This document shows, piece after piece, positions 33,847 through 42,657 of a stretch of 64,000 bases of DNA. Positions within the stretch are counted from its first letter, which is position 1, and each line of letters begins with the position of its first letter. Source of the DNA: G025836975 sp049646585 (GTDB taxonomy: Bacteria; Pseudomonadota; Gammaproteobacteria; Burkholderiales; Burkholderiaceae_B). The DNA is taken from assembly GCA_049646585.1 (NCBI GenBank), contig JBARWC010000217.1, forward strand, positions 10,769 to 74,768, read 5' to 3'. The position numbers and the translations under genes were made by a program. Below the pieces are notes generated by a model, which saw only the letters and a program-made list of their open reading frames with translations, was not told the DNA's origin and ran no database searches.

Positions 33847-35411
33847 ATAGTCTCGTTGTCGATGTCGTCGGTCTGATGATACAACCGCTCGACCTGCACC
33901 GTCGCAATGCGGCGTCCATCCAGGCGCAGCACCGTAAACCTGAAAGTGGCGTGTTCCTGCCGGAGCTCGCAGCTATCGCCCGCCTGCGGCAGATGGCCGA
34001 AGCGTTCAAGCAGATAGCCCGCCAGTGTTGAATACCCTTCTTCCTCGTCGACCAGTCCATCGGTATTGAGCAACAGCTCCAGATGGTGCAGGTCGGCGGC
34101 GCCGTCCGCGCGCCAGCGATCCTCGCCGTCGGCCACGATGTCCGGTGTCTCGTCCTCGTCCGGAAACTCGCCCGCGATGGCTTCGAACACATCGATAGGT
34201 GTCACAACGCCCTCTATGGCGCCGAACTCGTCGGTCACCAGCACCAACTGGCCGCGCGAGCGCTTCAGCGTATCCATCAGGCGCAGCACGCCTATCGATT
34301 CATGCACGATGATGGGATCGCGCAGGCGCGACAGGCGCACGGTACCGTGAGTGATCAGATCGGCGATCATTTCCTTGGCCCGCCCTATGCCTATCACTTC
34401 GTCCAGCGAACCCCGGCACACAGGGAAGAAGCTGTGCGGCGTCTTGACGATCTGCTCGCGCATGGCATCGGCGTCGTCGTCCAGGTCTATCCAGGAAACA
34501 TCGTTGCGCGGGGTCATGATGGAATGAATGCTGCGGTCGGCCAGCGTCAGCACGCCGCTGACCATGTAGCGCTCTTCGTCGCCGAATACCTGCACAGGCG
34601 CTTCAACCTGGGCTTGTTCGTGGCCCGCCATGGGCCGCTTGCCCAGCATGCGCAGCACGCCTTCGGCGGTCCGCTCGCGCAGCGGCCGGCGCGAGTCGAG
34701 CTTGCGCAGATTGCGGCGCGCAAGCTGGTTGAGCACCTCGATCAGGACCGAGAAGGTGATGGCCGCATACAGATAGCCTTTGGGCACCGGAAAGCCGAAG
34801 CCTTCGGCCAGCAAAGAGAAGCCTATGGTCAGCAAGAAGCCCAGGCACAGGATGACGACCGTGGGGTGCGCGTTCACGAAGCGGGTCAACGGCTTGGAGG
34901 CCACCAGCATCAGACCGATGGCGATCACCACCGCCATCATCATGATGGCCAGGTGGTCGACCATGCCCACCGCCGTGATGACGGCGTCTATCGAAAACAC
35001 CGCGTCCAGGATGACGATTTGGGTCACGATGACCCAGAAGCTGGCGTGCATGCGCGAGCCCGAGGCATGCGCGTTGCGGCCCTCCACCCTTTCGTGCAGC
35101 TCCAGCGTTCCCTTGAAAAGCAGGAATAGGCCACCCATGATCAGGATCAGATCGCGCCAGGAAAAGGCCAGCGGACCCAGCGAGAACAGGGGCGCGGTCA
35201 GCTTGATCAGCCATGACATGACCGACAGCAGCAGCAGCCGCATCAGCAAGGCCAGCGACAGACCCACCACGCGCGCGCGATCGCGCAGCGACGGCGGCAA
35301 TTTCTCGACCAGGATGGCGATGAAGATCAGATTGTCTATGCCCAGGACAATCTCGAGAATGACGAGGGTTAGCAGACCGACCCATGCGGAAGGGTCCAGC
35401 ATCCACTCCAT
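33843..35411 (-). CDS. TerC-family membrane protein fused to CBS and CorC/HlyC domains
   Basis: A 522-residue protein. The N-terminal ~240 residues are a TerC-type integral membrane domain (VILEIVLGIDNLIFIAILVEKLP; FSIDAVITAVGMVDHLAI). Two CBS domains follow (from SGVLTLADRSIHSIMTPRNDV and HESIGVLRLMDTLKRSRGQL), and the C-terminus is a CorC_HlyC transporter-associated domain (DEEEGYSTLAGYLLERFGHLP). Relatives such as YegH/YoaE are implicated in metal ion export and tellurite-linked phenotypes. It ends in a 4-base overlap with uppP. The ion transported is unknown. Confidence 0.92.
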   Translation of the reverse strand: MEWMLDPSAWVGLLTLVILEIVLGIDNLIFIAILVEKLPPSLRDRARVVGLSLALLMRLLLLSVMSWLIKLTAPLFSLGPLAFSWRDLILIMGGLFLLFKGTLELHERVEGRNAHASGSRMHASFWVIVTQIVILDAVFSIDAVITAVGMVDHLAIMMMAVVIAIGLMLVASKPLTRFVNAHPTVVILCLGFLLTIGFSLLAEGFGFPVPKGYLYAAITFSVLIEVLNQLARRNLRKLDSRRPLRERTAEGVLRMLGKRPMAGHEQAQVEAPVQVFGDEERYMVSGVLTLADRSIHSIMTPRNDVSWIDLDDDADAMREQIVKTPHSFFPVCRGSLDEVIGIGRAKEMIADLITHGTVRLSRLRDPIIVHESIGVLRLMDTLKRSRGQLVLVTDEFGAIEGVVTPIDVFEAIAGEFPDEDETPDIVADGEDRWRADGAADLHHLELLLNTDGLVDEEEGYSTLAGYLLERFGHLPQAGDSCELRQEHATFRFTVLRLDGRRIATVQVERLYHQTDDIDNETI

Positions 35412-35436
35412 CAGGCGGCTCCGTTATGGGCGATGA

Positions 35437-36228
35437 TCAATCCCGCAGGTAGCCCAGCATTTGCGGGAAGAGCTTGGGCGTCGCGGCCACCACATTGCCA
35501 CTTTTCATCCAGCCTTGCTCGCCCTCGAAATCGGCGATCAGGCCACCGGCCTCGAGTATGAGCAAGCCGCCCGCGGCCACGTCCCAGGGCTTGAGGTTCA
35601 AGCCGCAAAAGCCGTCCAGCCGGCCGGTGGCCACATAAGCCAGGTCGAGCACCGTGGAGCCCAGGCGACGAGCCGCGGCGCAATCGGACAACATGCCCGC
35701 AAAGCGCGTGCCCGAGACCGGGGCTGAAGCCGAACCCGGCACGTGAGCCCCCAGCAGGGCATCGTGATAGCGGGTCTGGCCCGACACACGGACGCGCCTG
35801 TCGTTCAGGAAGGCGCCGCCGCCGCGACTGGCCGTAAACAGTTCGTTGCGCGCAGGATCGTAGACCACGGCCTGGGTGACCTGGCCGCGCTGGGCCAGCG
35901 CGATCGAAACGGCGTAGATGGGCAGGCCGTGGATGAAGTTGGTGGTGCCGTCCAGGGGGTCGATGATCCACTGGAACTCTGGCGGTTCGTCGCCGGCCTG
36001 CCCCGCGGCCGGGTGCGCGCCGGACTCTTCGCCCAGGAAGCCGTGGTCCGGGTAAGCGGTGCGCAACACGTCGATGATGGCCTCTTCAGCGGCGTGATCG
36101 ACTTCCGTGACATAATCTTTAGGCCCCTTGCGTGCCACTTGCAGGCGTTCCAGGTCGAGGCTGGCACGATTGATGATGGTGCCGGCACGGCGCGCCGCCT
36201 TGATGGCGGTATTGAGCATCGGGTGCAT
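35437..36228 (-). CDS. suhB: inositol-1-monophosphatase family protein (SuhB)
   Basis: A 263-residue Mg2+-dependent phosphatase. Metal ligands lie in GEESG, DPLDGTTNFIHGLP and WDVAAGGLLILEAGG. The N-terminus MHPMLNTAIKAARRAG is that of SuhB, which dephosphorylates myo-inositol-1-phosphate and also acts in rRNA transcription antitermination in E. coli. A longer open frame upstream is not family-like; ACGGAA precedes the selected ATG. It is divergent from trmJ. Confidence 0.94.
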   Translation of the reverse strand: MHPMLNTAIKAARRAGTIINRASLDLERLQVARKGPKDYVTEVDHAAEEAIIDVLRTAYPDHGFLGEESGAHPAAGQAGDEPPEFQWIIDPLDGTTNFIHGLPIYAVSIALAQRGQVTQAVVYDPARNELFTASRGGGAFLNDRRVRVSGQTRYHDALLGAHVPGSASAPVSGTRFAGMLSDCAAARRLGSTVLDLAYVATGRLDGFCGLNLKPWDVAAGGLLILEAGGLIADFEGEQGWMKSGNVVAATPKLFPQMLGYLRD

Positions 36229-36335
36229 AAAATTCCGTAATTGAACAAGAAATGTCGAAGCCGGCCATTGCCAAATCAGGCCGTCCGCACAAAGCGCGGC
36301 GGGCGGGCATCGACACGATAAACCATCTATTTTAA

Positions 36336-37178
36336 ATGACTCAGACGCATTCCCACGAAACGCCGTCGTTTCCCTCTGAAACACAGACTTTGGCCGCAGA
36401 CCCGGCCGGCACATTTTCCCGTGTCCGCTTCATTATGGTCCACCCCAGCCATCCTGGAAACGTGGGTGCCGCGGCCCGTGCCATCAAAACCATGGGCTTC
36501 CACGACCTGTGCCTGGTTGCGCCGCGCTTTCCCGACGTCCTGGACCTGCCCGAAGCGCAATCGCTGGCCAGCGGGGCCACCGACGTGCTGGCGGCCGTCC
36601 ACATCTTTCCCACGCTCGAGGAAGCCCTGGCTCCCACGACCCTGGCCTTTGCCCTGACGGCGCGCGCGCGCGTACTGGGGCCACCGCCCTGCGACATCCG
36701 CGAAGCCGCCCTGGCCACCCGCGACCACCTGCGGGAAGCGACAGGGCTGGTGGCCATCGTGCTGGGCACCGAGCGCTCGGGGCTGACCAACGAAGACATC
36801 GCCCTGTGCCAGCGCGTCTGCCATATCCCGGCCAACCCCGAGTACAGCTCGCTGAATGTGGCCCAGGCCCTGCAACTGGCCGCCTGGGAGCTGCGCTACG
36901 CCCTGGCCGGAGCCGCCGGCCTGCCCCTGCTGCCGACCACCGAGGGCCAGCACGAGGCGGGCGCCCTGCCGGCGCCCAACGAAAAAGTGCAGGCTTTCAT
37001 GGCCCACTGGGAACAGGCCGTGACCGAAGTGGGGTTCCTGGATCCCCAGCACCCCAAGAAGCTGATGCCGCGCATGCGCCACATGTTCGGGCGCAACGGC
37101 CTCAGTCATGACGAAGTCGACATGATGCGCGGCCTGTGCACCGCCATGATCAAGACGGCGGCCAAGGCCAAGCATTAA
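36336..37178 (+). CDS. trmJ: tRNA (cytidine/uridine-2'-O-)-methyltransferase
   Basis: A 280-residue SPOUT-class methyltransferase that modifies position 32 in the tRNA anticodon loop. Signature motifs are HPSHPGNVGAAARAIKTMGF, LGTERSGLTNEDI and NPEYSSLNVAQALQLAAWEL; the last holds the SAM-binding knot. The extra C-terminal ~80 residues (GRNGLSHDEVDMMRGLC) match TrmJ rather than TrmH. The first ~25 residues are a low-similarity extension. Confidence 0.94.
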   Translation: MTQTHSHETPSFPSETQTLAADPAGTFSRVRFIMVHPSHPGNVGAAARAIKTMGFHDLCLVAPRFPDVLDLPEAQSLASGATDVLAAVHIFPTLEEALAPTTLAFALTARARVLGPPPCDIREAALATRDHLREATGLVAIVLGTERSGLTNEDIALCQRVCHIPANPEYSSLNVAQALQLAAWELRYALAGAAGLPLLPTTEGQHEAGALPAPNEKVQAFMAHWEQAVTEVGFLDPQHPKKLMPRMRHMFGRNGLSHDEVDMMRGLCTAMIKTAAKAKH

Positions 37179-37185
37179 ACCGGGC

Positions 37186-37827
37186 TCAGCCCGCCACCAG
37201 GGGCAGGCCGGCCAGGCGTGAAAGCTCGGCCAGCCCCAGGCCCGAGGCGTCGTCGACCAACACCACCTTGCCGTCCTTGTTCAGGTCGAAGACCGCCAGG
37301 TCGGTGTAAAGGCGGGTGACGCAGCCCACGCCGGTCAGCGGATAGGTGCAACGCTCGACCAGCTTGCTTTGCCCGTCGCGCGTCAGCAGCTCCATCAATA
37401 CATAGACCGACTTGGCGCCTATGGCCAAGTCCATGGCTCCGCCAACCGCCGGTATGGCGTCGGGTGCGCCGGTATGCCAGTTGGCCAGGTCGCCGAAGCG
37501 CGAAACCTGGAAGGCGCCCAGCACGCAGATATCCAGATGGCCGCCGCGCATCATGCCGAAGGAGTCGGCATGATGGAAATAGGCGCCGCCCGGCAAAAGC
37601 GTGACGGGCTGCTTACCCGCATTGATGAGGTCGGGGTCTTCTTCGCCAGGCGCGGGCGCGGGGCCCATTCCGATCACGCCGTTCTCGCTGTGCAGCATGA
37701 TCTCGCGATCCGCCGGCAGGTAGTTGGCCACTTTGGTCGGCAGGCCTATGCCCAGGTTCACCACGCTGCCCTCGGGGATGTCCCGCGCAACGCGTTCCGC
37801 CATTTGTTCACGATTCAATCGATTCAT
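37186..37827 (-). CDS. 3-oxoacid CoA-transferase, subunit B
   Basis: A 213-residue class I CoA-transferase beta subunit. It begins MNRLNREQMAERVARDIPEGSVVNLGIGLP, and the catalytic glutamate lies in SENGVIGMGP. It transfers CoA, usually from succinyl-CoA, to a 3-oxoacid such as acetoacetate or 3-oxoadipate (PcaJ, ScoB or AtoA). The start shares ATGA with subunit A's stop, giving coupled synthesis of a 1:1 complex. The neighbouring Bug receptor and IclR regulator would suit PcaIJ of aromatic catabolism, but substrate preference cannot be read from these motifs. Confidence 0.92.
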   Translation of the reverse strand: MNRLNREQMAERVARDIPEGSVVNLGIGLPTKVANYLPADREIMLHSENGVIGMGPAPAPGEEDPDLINAGKQPVTLLPGGAYFHHADSFGMMRGGHLDICVLGAFQVSRFGDLANWHTGAPDAIPAVGGAMDLAIGAKSVYVLMELLTRDGQSKLVERCTYPLTGVGCVTRLYTDLAVFDLNKDGKVVLVDDASGLGLAELSRLAGLPLVAG

Positions 37828-38495
37828 TCCGATGCTCCCAGGGCAACCACGCGCTGCACGAACAGGCCCGGCGTGACAACGGCCTCGGGGTCCAGCGCCC
37901 CCAACTCCACGACCTCGGCCACCTGGGCCACGGCGATGCGAGATGCCGTAGCCATGATGGGCCCGAAGTTGCGCGCGGTCTTGCGGTACACCAGATTGCC
38001 CCAACGATCGGCGCGCAAGGCCTTGATAAGGGCGTAATCGGCGTGCAGCGGGTACTCAAGAATATAGTCGCGCCCGTTTATCTTGCGTTGCTCTTTGCCT
38101 TCGGCCAGGGGCGTACCCGCCCCGGTGGGCGTATAGAAGCCGCCTATGCCGGCGCCCGCCGCGCGGATGCGCTCGGCCAGGTTGCCTTGCGGCACGAGTT
38201 CCAGTTCGATCTTGCCGGCGCGATACAGGGCGTCGAATACGTGGGAATCGGTCTGCCGGGGAAACGAGCAGACGATCTTCCTGACTCGTCCGGCGGCCAG
38301 CAAGGCGGCGAGGCCGGTGTCGCCATTACCCGCATTGTTATTGACAATGACCAGGTCCCTGGCCCCCTGATCGAGCAAGGCGTCGATCAGTTCCTTGGGC
38401 TGGCCCGCCAGGCCGAAACCTCCGACCATGATGGAAGCCCCATCGGGAACGTCGGCCAGGGCCTGGCGAGCGCTATCGAAAATCTTGGAAATCAT
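37824..38495 (-). CDS. 3-oxoacid CoA-transferase, subunit A
   Basis: A 223-residue alpha subunit. GGFGLAGQPKELIDAL and the NNAGNGDTGLAALL block form the CoA-binding region, and KEQRKINGRDYILE follows. It pairs with subunit B immediately downstream (4-base overlap). The Bug receptor gene lies 85 bases upstream on the same strand, so all three could be one transcript. PcaI, ScoA or AtoD roles are all possible. Confidence 0.92.
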   Translation of the reverse strand: MISKIFDSARQALADVPDGASIMVGGFGLAGQPKELIDALLDQGARDLVIVNNNAGNGDTGLAALLAAGRVRKIVCSFPRQTDSHVFDALYRAGKIELELVPQGNLAERIRAAGAGIGGFYTPTGAGTPLAEGKEQRKINGRDYILEYPLHADYALIKALRADRWGNLVYRKTARNFGPIMATASRIAVAQVAEVVELGALDPEAVVTPGLFVQRVVALGASE

Positions 38496-38579
38496 GCCTT
38501 TTCCTGCTTGTGTATGCGACTATGAAAGGCGGATGGCCGGCCCGCATAGCGGCCGGCCATCCTGGATTGCAACCGCAGC

Positions 38580-39569
38580 TTAGTCGACGGTGGCGCCGGA
38601 AGCCTTGACCACCTTGGCCCAGCTATTGACTTCGGATTTGATGAAGTCGCCGAATTCGGCGGGCGTGGTCTTGGCCGGGACGGCACCCAGGTCGGCCAGG
38701 CGCTTTTGCACGTCAGGCTTGGCCAGGCCGGCCAATATGGCGGCATTCAGCTTCTTGACCACATCGTCGGGCGTACCCTTGGGCGCGATCACGCCGAACC
38801 AGGAAGACACGTCGAAATTCGGATAGCCGGATTCCTGCATGGTGGGCAGGTCGGGCGCGGTCTTGGAGCGATCGGCCGTCGTCACCGCCAAGGCCCGCAG
38901 CTTGCCCGCTTCCACGTGTGGCCAGGCCGAGGGCATATTGTCGAACATGTACTGCACTTGTCCGCCGATCAGGTCGGTCATGGCCGGCGAGCTGCCTTTG
39001 TAGGGAATGTGGGTAACGTCGATGTCGGCGACTTGCTTGAACAATTCGCCCGCCATGTGGATGGACGTACCGCTGCCCGAGGATGCGAAATTGAGCTTGC
39101 CCGGATTGGCCTTGGCGTAGTCGACCAATTCCTTGACGGTCTTGACCGGTACCTTGGGGTTCACCACCAATACGTTGGGCACGCGCACGGCCAGCGCGAC
39201 AGGCGCGAAATCCTTGACCAGGTCGAAACGCAGGTTCTTGTACAAGGTCTGGTTGATGGCGCTGGTGACGGCGACCATGTAAATGGTGTAGCCGTCGGGA
39301 TCGGCGCGCGAAACCATTTCCGTGGCGATGTTGCTGCCCGCGCCGGGACGGTTTTCGACAACCACGGGCTGCCCCAGCGCGTCGCCGATCTCTTTGCCCA
39401 CGATACGCGCGACCACGTCGGTGGTGCCGCCGGCCGAGAAGCCCACGACCATGCGGATGGCGTGATCAGGGTAGGCCGCCGAGGCGACGCCCGCATAGCC
39501 CAAGGAACCGGCGACCAGCAAGCTTGCGGCCAGCGCTTTGACGCCAGCGGGTTTGATGTGAGTTAGCAC
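38580..39569 (-). CDS. Bug/TctC family substrate-binding protein
   Basis: A 329-residue secreted receptor with a signal peptide (LAASLLVAGSLGYAGVASA) and the Bug start YPDHAIRMVVGFSAGGTTDV. GAGSNIATEMV and the STATE-like helix near the C-terminus are family-typical. The start is GTG behind a GGAGGATAC ribosome-binding site. It is divergent from an IclR regulator and upstream of the CoA-transferase pair, suggesting uptake of the acid that the transferase activates. Confidence 0.92.
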   Translation of the reverse strand: MLTHIKPAGVKALAASLLVAGSLGYAGVASAAYPDHAIRMVVGFSAGGTTDVVARIVGKEIGDALGQPVVVENRPGAGSNIATEMVSRADPDGYTIYMVAVTSAINQTLYKNLRFDLVKDFAPVALAVRVPNVLVVNPKVPVKTVKELVDYAKANPGKLNFASSGSGTSIHMAGELFKQVADIDVTHIPYKGSSPAMTDLIGGQVQYMFDNMPSAWPHVEAGKLRALAVTTADRSKTAPDLPTMQESGYPNFDVSSWFGVIAPKGTPDDVVKKLNAAILAGLAKPDVQKRLADLGAVPAKTTPAEFGDFIKSEVNSWAKVVKASGATVD

Positions 39570-39606
39570 GTAGTATCCTCCAGTGTTGGTGTCCGCCTAA
39601 CGGACA

Positions 39607-39621
39607 GTTCTATAATCGGTT
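39607..39621. promoter_or_regulatory. possible IclR/PcaR-type operator in the divergent promoter region
   Basis: GTTCTATAATCGGTT lies between the Bug and IclR genes. It resembles the PcaR box GTTCGATAATCGCAC as I remember it (11 or 12 of 15 positions). The candidate is based on this similarity and on position between the divergent genes only. Confidence 0.35.
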
Positions 39622-39670
39622 TTAAATTTTCGATCACATCTTTATTTTTTTAAACACACACGTACGCACC

Positions 39671-40438
39671 GTGGACATTTCTGATACCGACGCAAGCGGC
39701 TCCGGGCCCCGCACACTACGGCGCGGCCTGCAAATACTGCGCACACTCCAGGAAAACCCCGAGGCCGGCCTGAACGTCAGCACCCTGGCCCGCATCACGG
39801 GACTGCAACGGCCCACGGTCTACCGCCTGCTCGCGGCGCTCATCGAGGAAGGCTTCGTCAAAAATCTTGGCGGCACCAAGCGTTTTATTTCAAGCCAGCA
39901 CACGGCCACCAATGTCGGCGATCAGGACCCGCGCATCGAGCTGGCCTTCCCGGTCATGCAGAAGCTGGCCGCCCAGACCGGCGATGCGGTTTTCCTGGTG
40001 GTCAGGGATGGAAATGAATCGGTCAGCCTGTGGCGGGAAATCGGCCCCTACCCCGTGCAGATCCTGGCGACCTTCGCCGGCAAGCGCCAGCCGTTGGGCG
40101 TGGGCTCGGGCGGAATGGCCTTGCTGGCCAAGCTGGACGACCACAGCGTCGAAGAAATCATTGCCCACAACAGCAACCAGATCGAACAGTACGGGGGCAT
40201 GACGACCCGCGAAATGCGGCAACTGGTTCAGAATACCCGCACGCGCGGCTACTCGGTGGTGGGCAACTATGCGGTGCGCGGCGCGTTGGGGGTGGGCTGT
40301 GCCCTGTGCGACGCCCAGGGCCACCCTTACCTGGCCATCAGCGTCACCGCCATCACGGAACGCATGCCGGCCACTCGTCAGCGCGAGATCGCGAGCCTGA
40401 TACAGGACGGCCTCAAGACCATAGCTTGCAAGGTCTGA
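39671..40438 (+). CDS. IclR family transcriptional regulator
   Basis: A 255-residue IclR-type regulator: winged helix-turn-helix at 15-75 (LRRGLQILRTLQEN ... GLQRPTVYRLLAALIEEGFV), then the GAF-like effector domain (SLWREIGPYPVQI; GVGSGGMALLAKL; GALGVGCALCDAQG). GTG is the only suitable start. It most likely controls the divergent Bug/CoA-transferase operon; the effector is unknown. Confidence 0.93.
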   Translation: MDISDTDASGSGPRTLRRGLQILRTLQENPEAGLNVSTLARITGLQRPTVYRLLAALIEEGFVKNLGGTKRFISSQHTATNVGDQDPRIELAFPVMQKLAAQTGDAVFLVVRDGNESVSLWREIGPYPVQILATFAGKRQPLGVGSGGMALLAKLDDHSVEEIIAHNSNQIEQYGGMTTREMRQLVQNTRTRGYSVVGNYAVRGALGVGCALCDAQGHPYLAISVTAITERMPATRQREIASLIQDGLKTIACKV

Positions 40439-40461
40439 CGCCTGGGCCGGCCGCCCGGAGC

Positions 40462-41295
40462 CTAGCTGACGGCCTGGACCGGATTGGCGCGGACCTCGGT
40501 GACGGGTATGGGCATTTTCAGGCCGGCCCTGGACAGGACCTCCAATGCATTGCGATACAGATCGAAGCGCAAGTCCCAGTAGTTTCCGGCAGCGGCCCAT
40601 ACACGTATGGTGACGATGGTCGCGCTGTCACGGTAGCCGGTCACCAGCACCTGGGGCTTGGGTTCGGCCAGCACATGCTGATGGGATTCGACCAGTTGAA
40701 TCAGTTCGCGCATGGCGATCTCGAGGTCGTCGCCGTAGCGCACCGATACCTCCACCTCGAGCCGGCGCGTCGCATTGCGGCTGTAGTTGATGATGGTGCT
40801 GCCCCAGACCATGCTGTTGGGCAGGGTCAGGTGTATGCCGTCGGCCTGGATCAGGTGAGTCAGGAACAGCCCAACCTCGGCGACCGTGCCATCGCCTTTT
40901 CCCACCACGGAAATCGCTTCGCCCGCCCGCAAGGGACGCAACGCCAGCAGCATGATGCCCGCGGCGATGTTTTGCAGCGTACCCTGCAGGGCAAGTCCGA
41001 CGGCCAGGCCCGCCGCGCTCAGCATGGCAATGACGCTGGCGGTTTGCACGCCGAAGCGCGCCAGCACGGCAATTACCACGAAAATACGTATGGCCCAGAC
41101 CGTTACGGTGTAGACCATGGGGACGATGGTGGGATCGACCTTGGGCGACCTGGCTGCCAGCTTCCTGACGCTGCGGCCGGCCAGCGACGAGGCGGACCAC
41201 CCGACCACCAACAGGATCAAGGTGACCAGCAGGTTCAGGGCCAAGTATTCCACGGACGGCATAAGGTCCGATACGTCCTTGAGTTGTTCCAGCAT
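40462..41295 (-). CDS. mscS: small-conductance mechanosensitive channel (MscS family)
   Basis: A 277-residue channel of near-MscS length. An N-terminal helix (LNLLVTLILLVVGWSAS) and three membrane segments lead to the pore-lining helix with glycine/alanine packing (SAAGLAVGLALQGTLQNIAAG). The soluble cage follows (beta domain GEAISVVGKGDGTVAEVGLF; LPNSMVWGSTIINYSR). It releases osmolytes on hypo-osmotic shock. It neighbours small osmotic/envelope-stress genes. Confidence 0.92.
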   Translation of the reverse strand: MLEQLKDVSDLMPSVEYLALNLLVTLILLVVGWSASSLAGRSVRKLAARSPKVDPTIVPMVYTVTVWAIRIFVVIAVLARFGVQTASVIAMLSAAGLAVGLALQGTLQNIAAGIMLLALRPLRAGEAISVVGKGDGTVAEVGLFLTHLIQADGIHLTLPNSMVWGSTIINYSRNATRRLEVEVSVRYGDDLEIAMRELIQLVESHQHVLAEPKPQVLVTGYRDSATIVTIRVWAAAGNYWDLRFDLYRNALEVLSRAGLKMPIPVTEVRANPVQAVS

Positions 41296-41366
41296 GAGGT
41301 AATTCCACGGTGCTTGAAGGGAAGGCCATCATACCCCGTGTTTTTATGCTGCGACACAGCGGCAAG

Positions 41367-41389
41367 TTATCCACTTCAACTGTGGACAA
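41367..41389. other. pair of inverted DnaA-box-like 9-mers
   Basis: TTATCCACT and, facing it 5 bases later, TGTGGACAA (TTGTCCACA on the other strand) are each one mismatch from the consensus TTATCCACA. A weaker TTATCCAGG follows about 30 bases on. They lie in the 220-base gap upstream of mscS. It is not an origin: there is no dnaA, gyrB or AT-rich unwinding block. It may titrate DnaA or be chance. Confidence 0.3.
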
Positions 41390-41460
41390 AACCAGGGAAA
41401 AGCCTTTGATTACCCGAATTTATCCAGGTTAATCAATAGCTTGAACCGCAAGCGCGAAAA

Positions 41461-41496
41461 TCATCCACATGCCGCCCCCGAGCGGCATGTGGATGA
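41461..41496 (-). terminator. terminator of the small membrane protein gene
   Basis: A perfect 15-bp stem (arms 41461-41475 and 41482-41496) with the 6-base loop CCCCGA on the plus strand. Reading minus-strand, it follows the small membrane gene by about 20 bases and runs into TTTTCGCG. It separates that gene from mscS. Confidence 0.75.
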
Positions 41497-41515
41497 GGAA
41501 AAGCCGCCGCCCGCG

Positions 41516-41662
41516 CTAGGGCGCGCGCCCGCTGATCAGGCGCACCAGCACCATGACGATTGCAACAACAATCAGTATATGGATGAAGCCGCCTATGGTG
41601 TATGAGGTCACCAACCCCAGCAGCCACAAGATAATCAAAATTACCGCTATCGTATAGAGCAT
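41516..41662 (-). CDS. 48-residue membrane protein (DUF5670/lmo0937 family)
   Basis: A tiny protein absent from most gene calls. It has two hydrophobic segments, LYTIAVILIILWLLGLVTSY and GGFIHILIVVAIVMVLVRLI, joined by a short turn and ending with a basic SGRAP tail. The opening and the TSYTIGG turn match the lmo0937 family (DUF5670). AGAGGA precedes the ATG. Members are stress-associated inner-membrane proteins of unknown function. It has its own terminator. Confidence 0.88.
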   Translation of the reverse strand: MLYTIAVILIILWLLGLVTSYTIGGFIHILIVVAIVMVLVRLISGRAP

Positions 41663-41706
41663 ATATATCCTCTTCTCTTGATTCGCACGGATGCGCTTGG
41701 TTTGTA

Positions 41707-41922
41707 TTATTTACTGGCTTCGTGGCCCACTACGCCGCCCACGGCCGCGCCGCCCAGGGTACCCAGGGCGCTTCCCCCGGTCAGGACCGCTCCGCCCACC
41801 GCACCGACACCCGCCCCTATCGCCGTATTCTTGCCTTGCCTGGACATCCCGCTGCAACCAGCCATGCCGAGCGTGATTGCCAAAACCACTGTACCTACGG
41901 CGTATCGTTTCATCGTTCTCAT
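41707..41922 (-). CDS. OsmB-like glycine-zipper lipoprotein
   Basis: A 71-residue lipoprotein. Signal peptide and lipobox end in LGMAGC, where the cysteine would be lipidated. A glycine-zipper helix follows (AIGAGVGAVGGAVLTGGSALG; GGAAVGGVVGHEASK), as in OsmB and related osmotic-stress lipoproteins. An AAGGAG sequence precedes the chosen ATG; a longer open frame upstream is not credible. It is divergent from the PRC-barrel gene. Confidence 0.85.
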   Translation of the reverse strand: MRTMKRYAVGTVVLAITLGMAGCSGMSRQGKNTAIGAGVGAVGGAVLTGGSALGTLGGAAVGGVVGHEASK

Positions 41923-42090
41923 GGAATAGCTCCTTGTCTTTATTTCTGAATCGGCAACGGACTTGCCTGTTGCCTGTGACACCCAGCAAGCGGCGTGCCC
42001 GCATGCATGCCCCACGGGAGGCACGGAACTTGCTGAATGTGGAAGGAAGGACGAAATGGCCTTGTCGGCCCAACGAATCAGGAGAACCTC

Positions 42091-42567
42091 ATGAAGAAAT
42101 CCATCGCAATCGCCGCATGCTCGCTACCTCTGCTGGTATTTTCCATGGCCCCCCAGGCTCAAACGACCCCTCCTCCAAAAAGCGAGGCGCCAGCGCCGAG
42201 CGCTCCCGCCCCTGCGCCAACCACGCCCCCCATGACCTCTCCGGGTGCGGGAGCCGGCGGCGCCGACACCTCGGCCAGCGCCGACATGACCGAAGCCATT
42301 ACGGGCTGGAGCGTCAAGGACAAGATCATGGGGAAAGCGGTCTACAACGATAAGGACGAGAAAATCGGCGACGTCAACGATGTCGTGCTGGCCAGCGACG
42401 GCAAAGCGGCCTATTTCATCGTCGGAGCGGGCGGCTTCCTGGGCCTGGGCGAACGTAGCGTGGCCATACCCTTTGGCGACATCAAGCAAACCGGCGACAA
42501 GCTGCTGCTGCCCGGCTACACCAAGGATAAGCTGAAGGCTCTGCCCAAGGTCGAAATCGCCAAGTAA
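42091..42567 (+). CDS. secreted PRC-barrel domain protein
   Basis: A 158-residue protein with signal peptide (MKKSIAIAACSLPLLVFSMAPQAQ), a proline/alanine-rich linker (about 25-70) and a C-terminal PRC-barrel (SVKDKIMGKAVYNDKDEKIGDVNDVVLASDGKA; GLGERSVAIPFGDI). AGGAGAACC is the ribosome-binding site. PRC-barrels bind proteins or act as sensors in photosynthetic and stress contexts; the periplasmic version here is of unknown role but sits among osmotic-stress genes. Confidence 0.85.
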   Translation: MKKSIAIAACSLPLLVFSMAPQAQTTPPPKSEAPAPSAPAPAPTTPPMTSPGAGAGGADTSASADMTEAITGWSVKDKIMGKAVYNDKDEKIGDVNDVVLASDGKAAYFIVGAGGFLGLGERSVAIPFGDIKQTGDKLLLPGYTKDKLKALPKVEIAK

Positions 42568-42657
42568 AGCCAAGGCGGCCCATGGGATAGGCGCGCTTGC
42601 TTCGGCACGCCGCCCTCCCTTGTTCCTCTGATTTTTCTCAGCCCTTTCGGGAGCGTC

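Noticed and set aside
41296..41515. Possible replication origin from DnaA-like boxes
   Set aside because: No dnaA/dnaN/gyrB genes nearby, no AT-rich unwinding element, and boxes are off-consensus.
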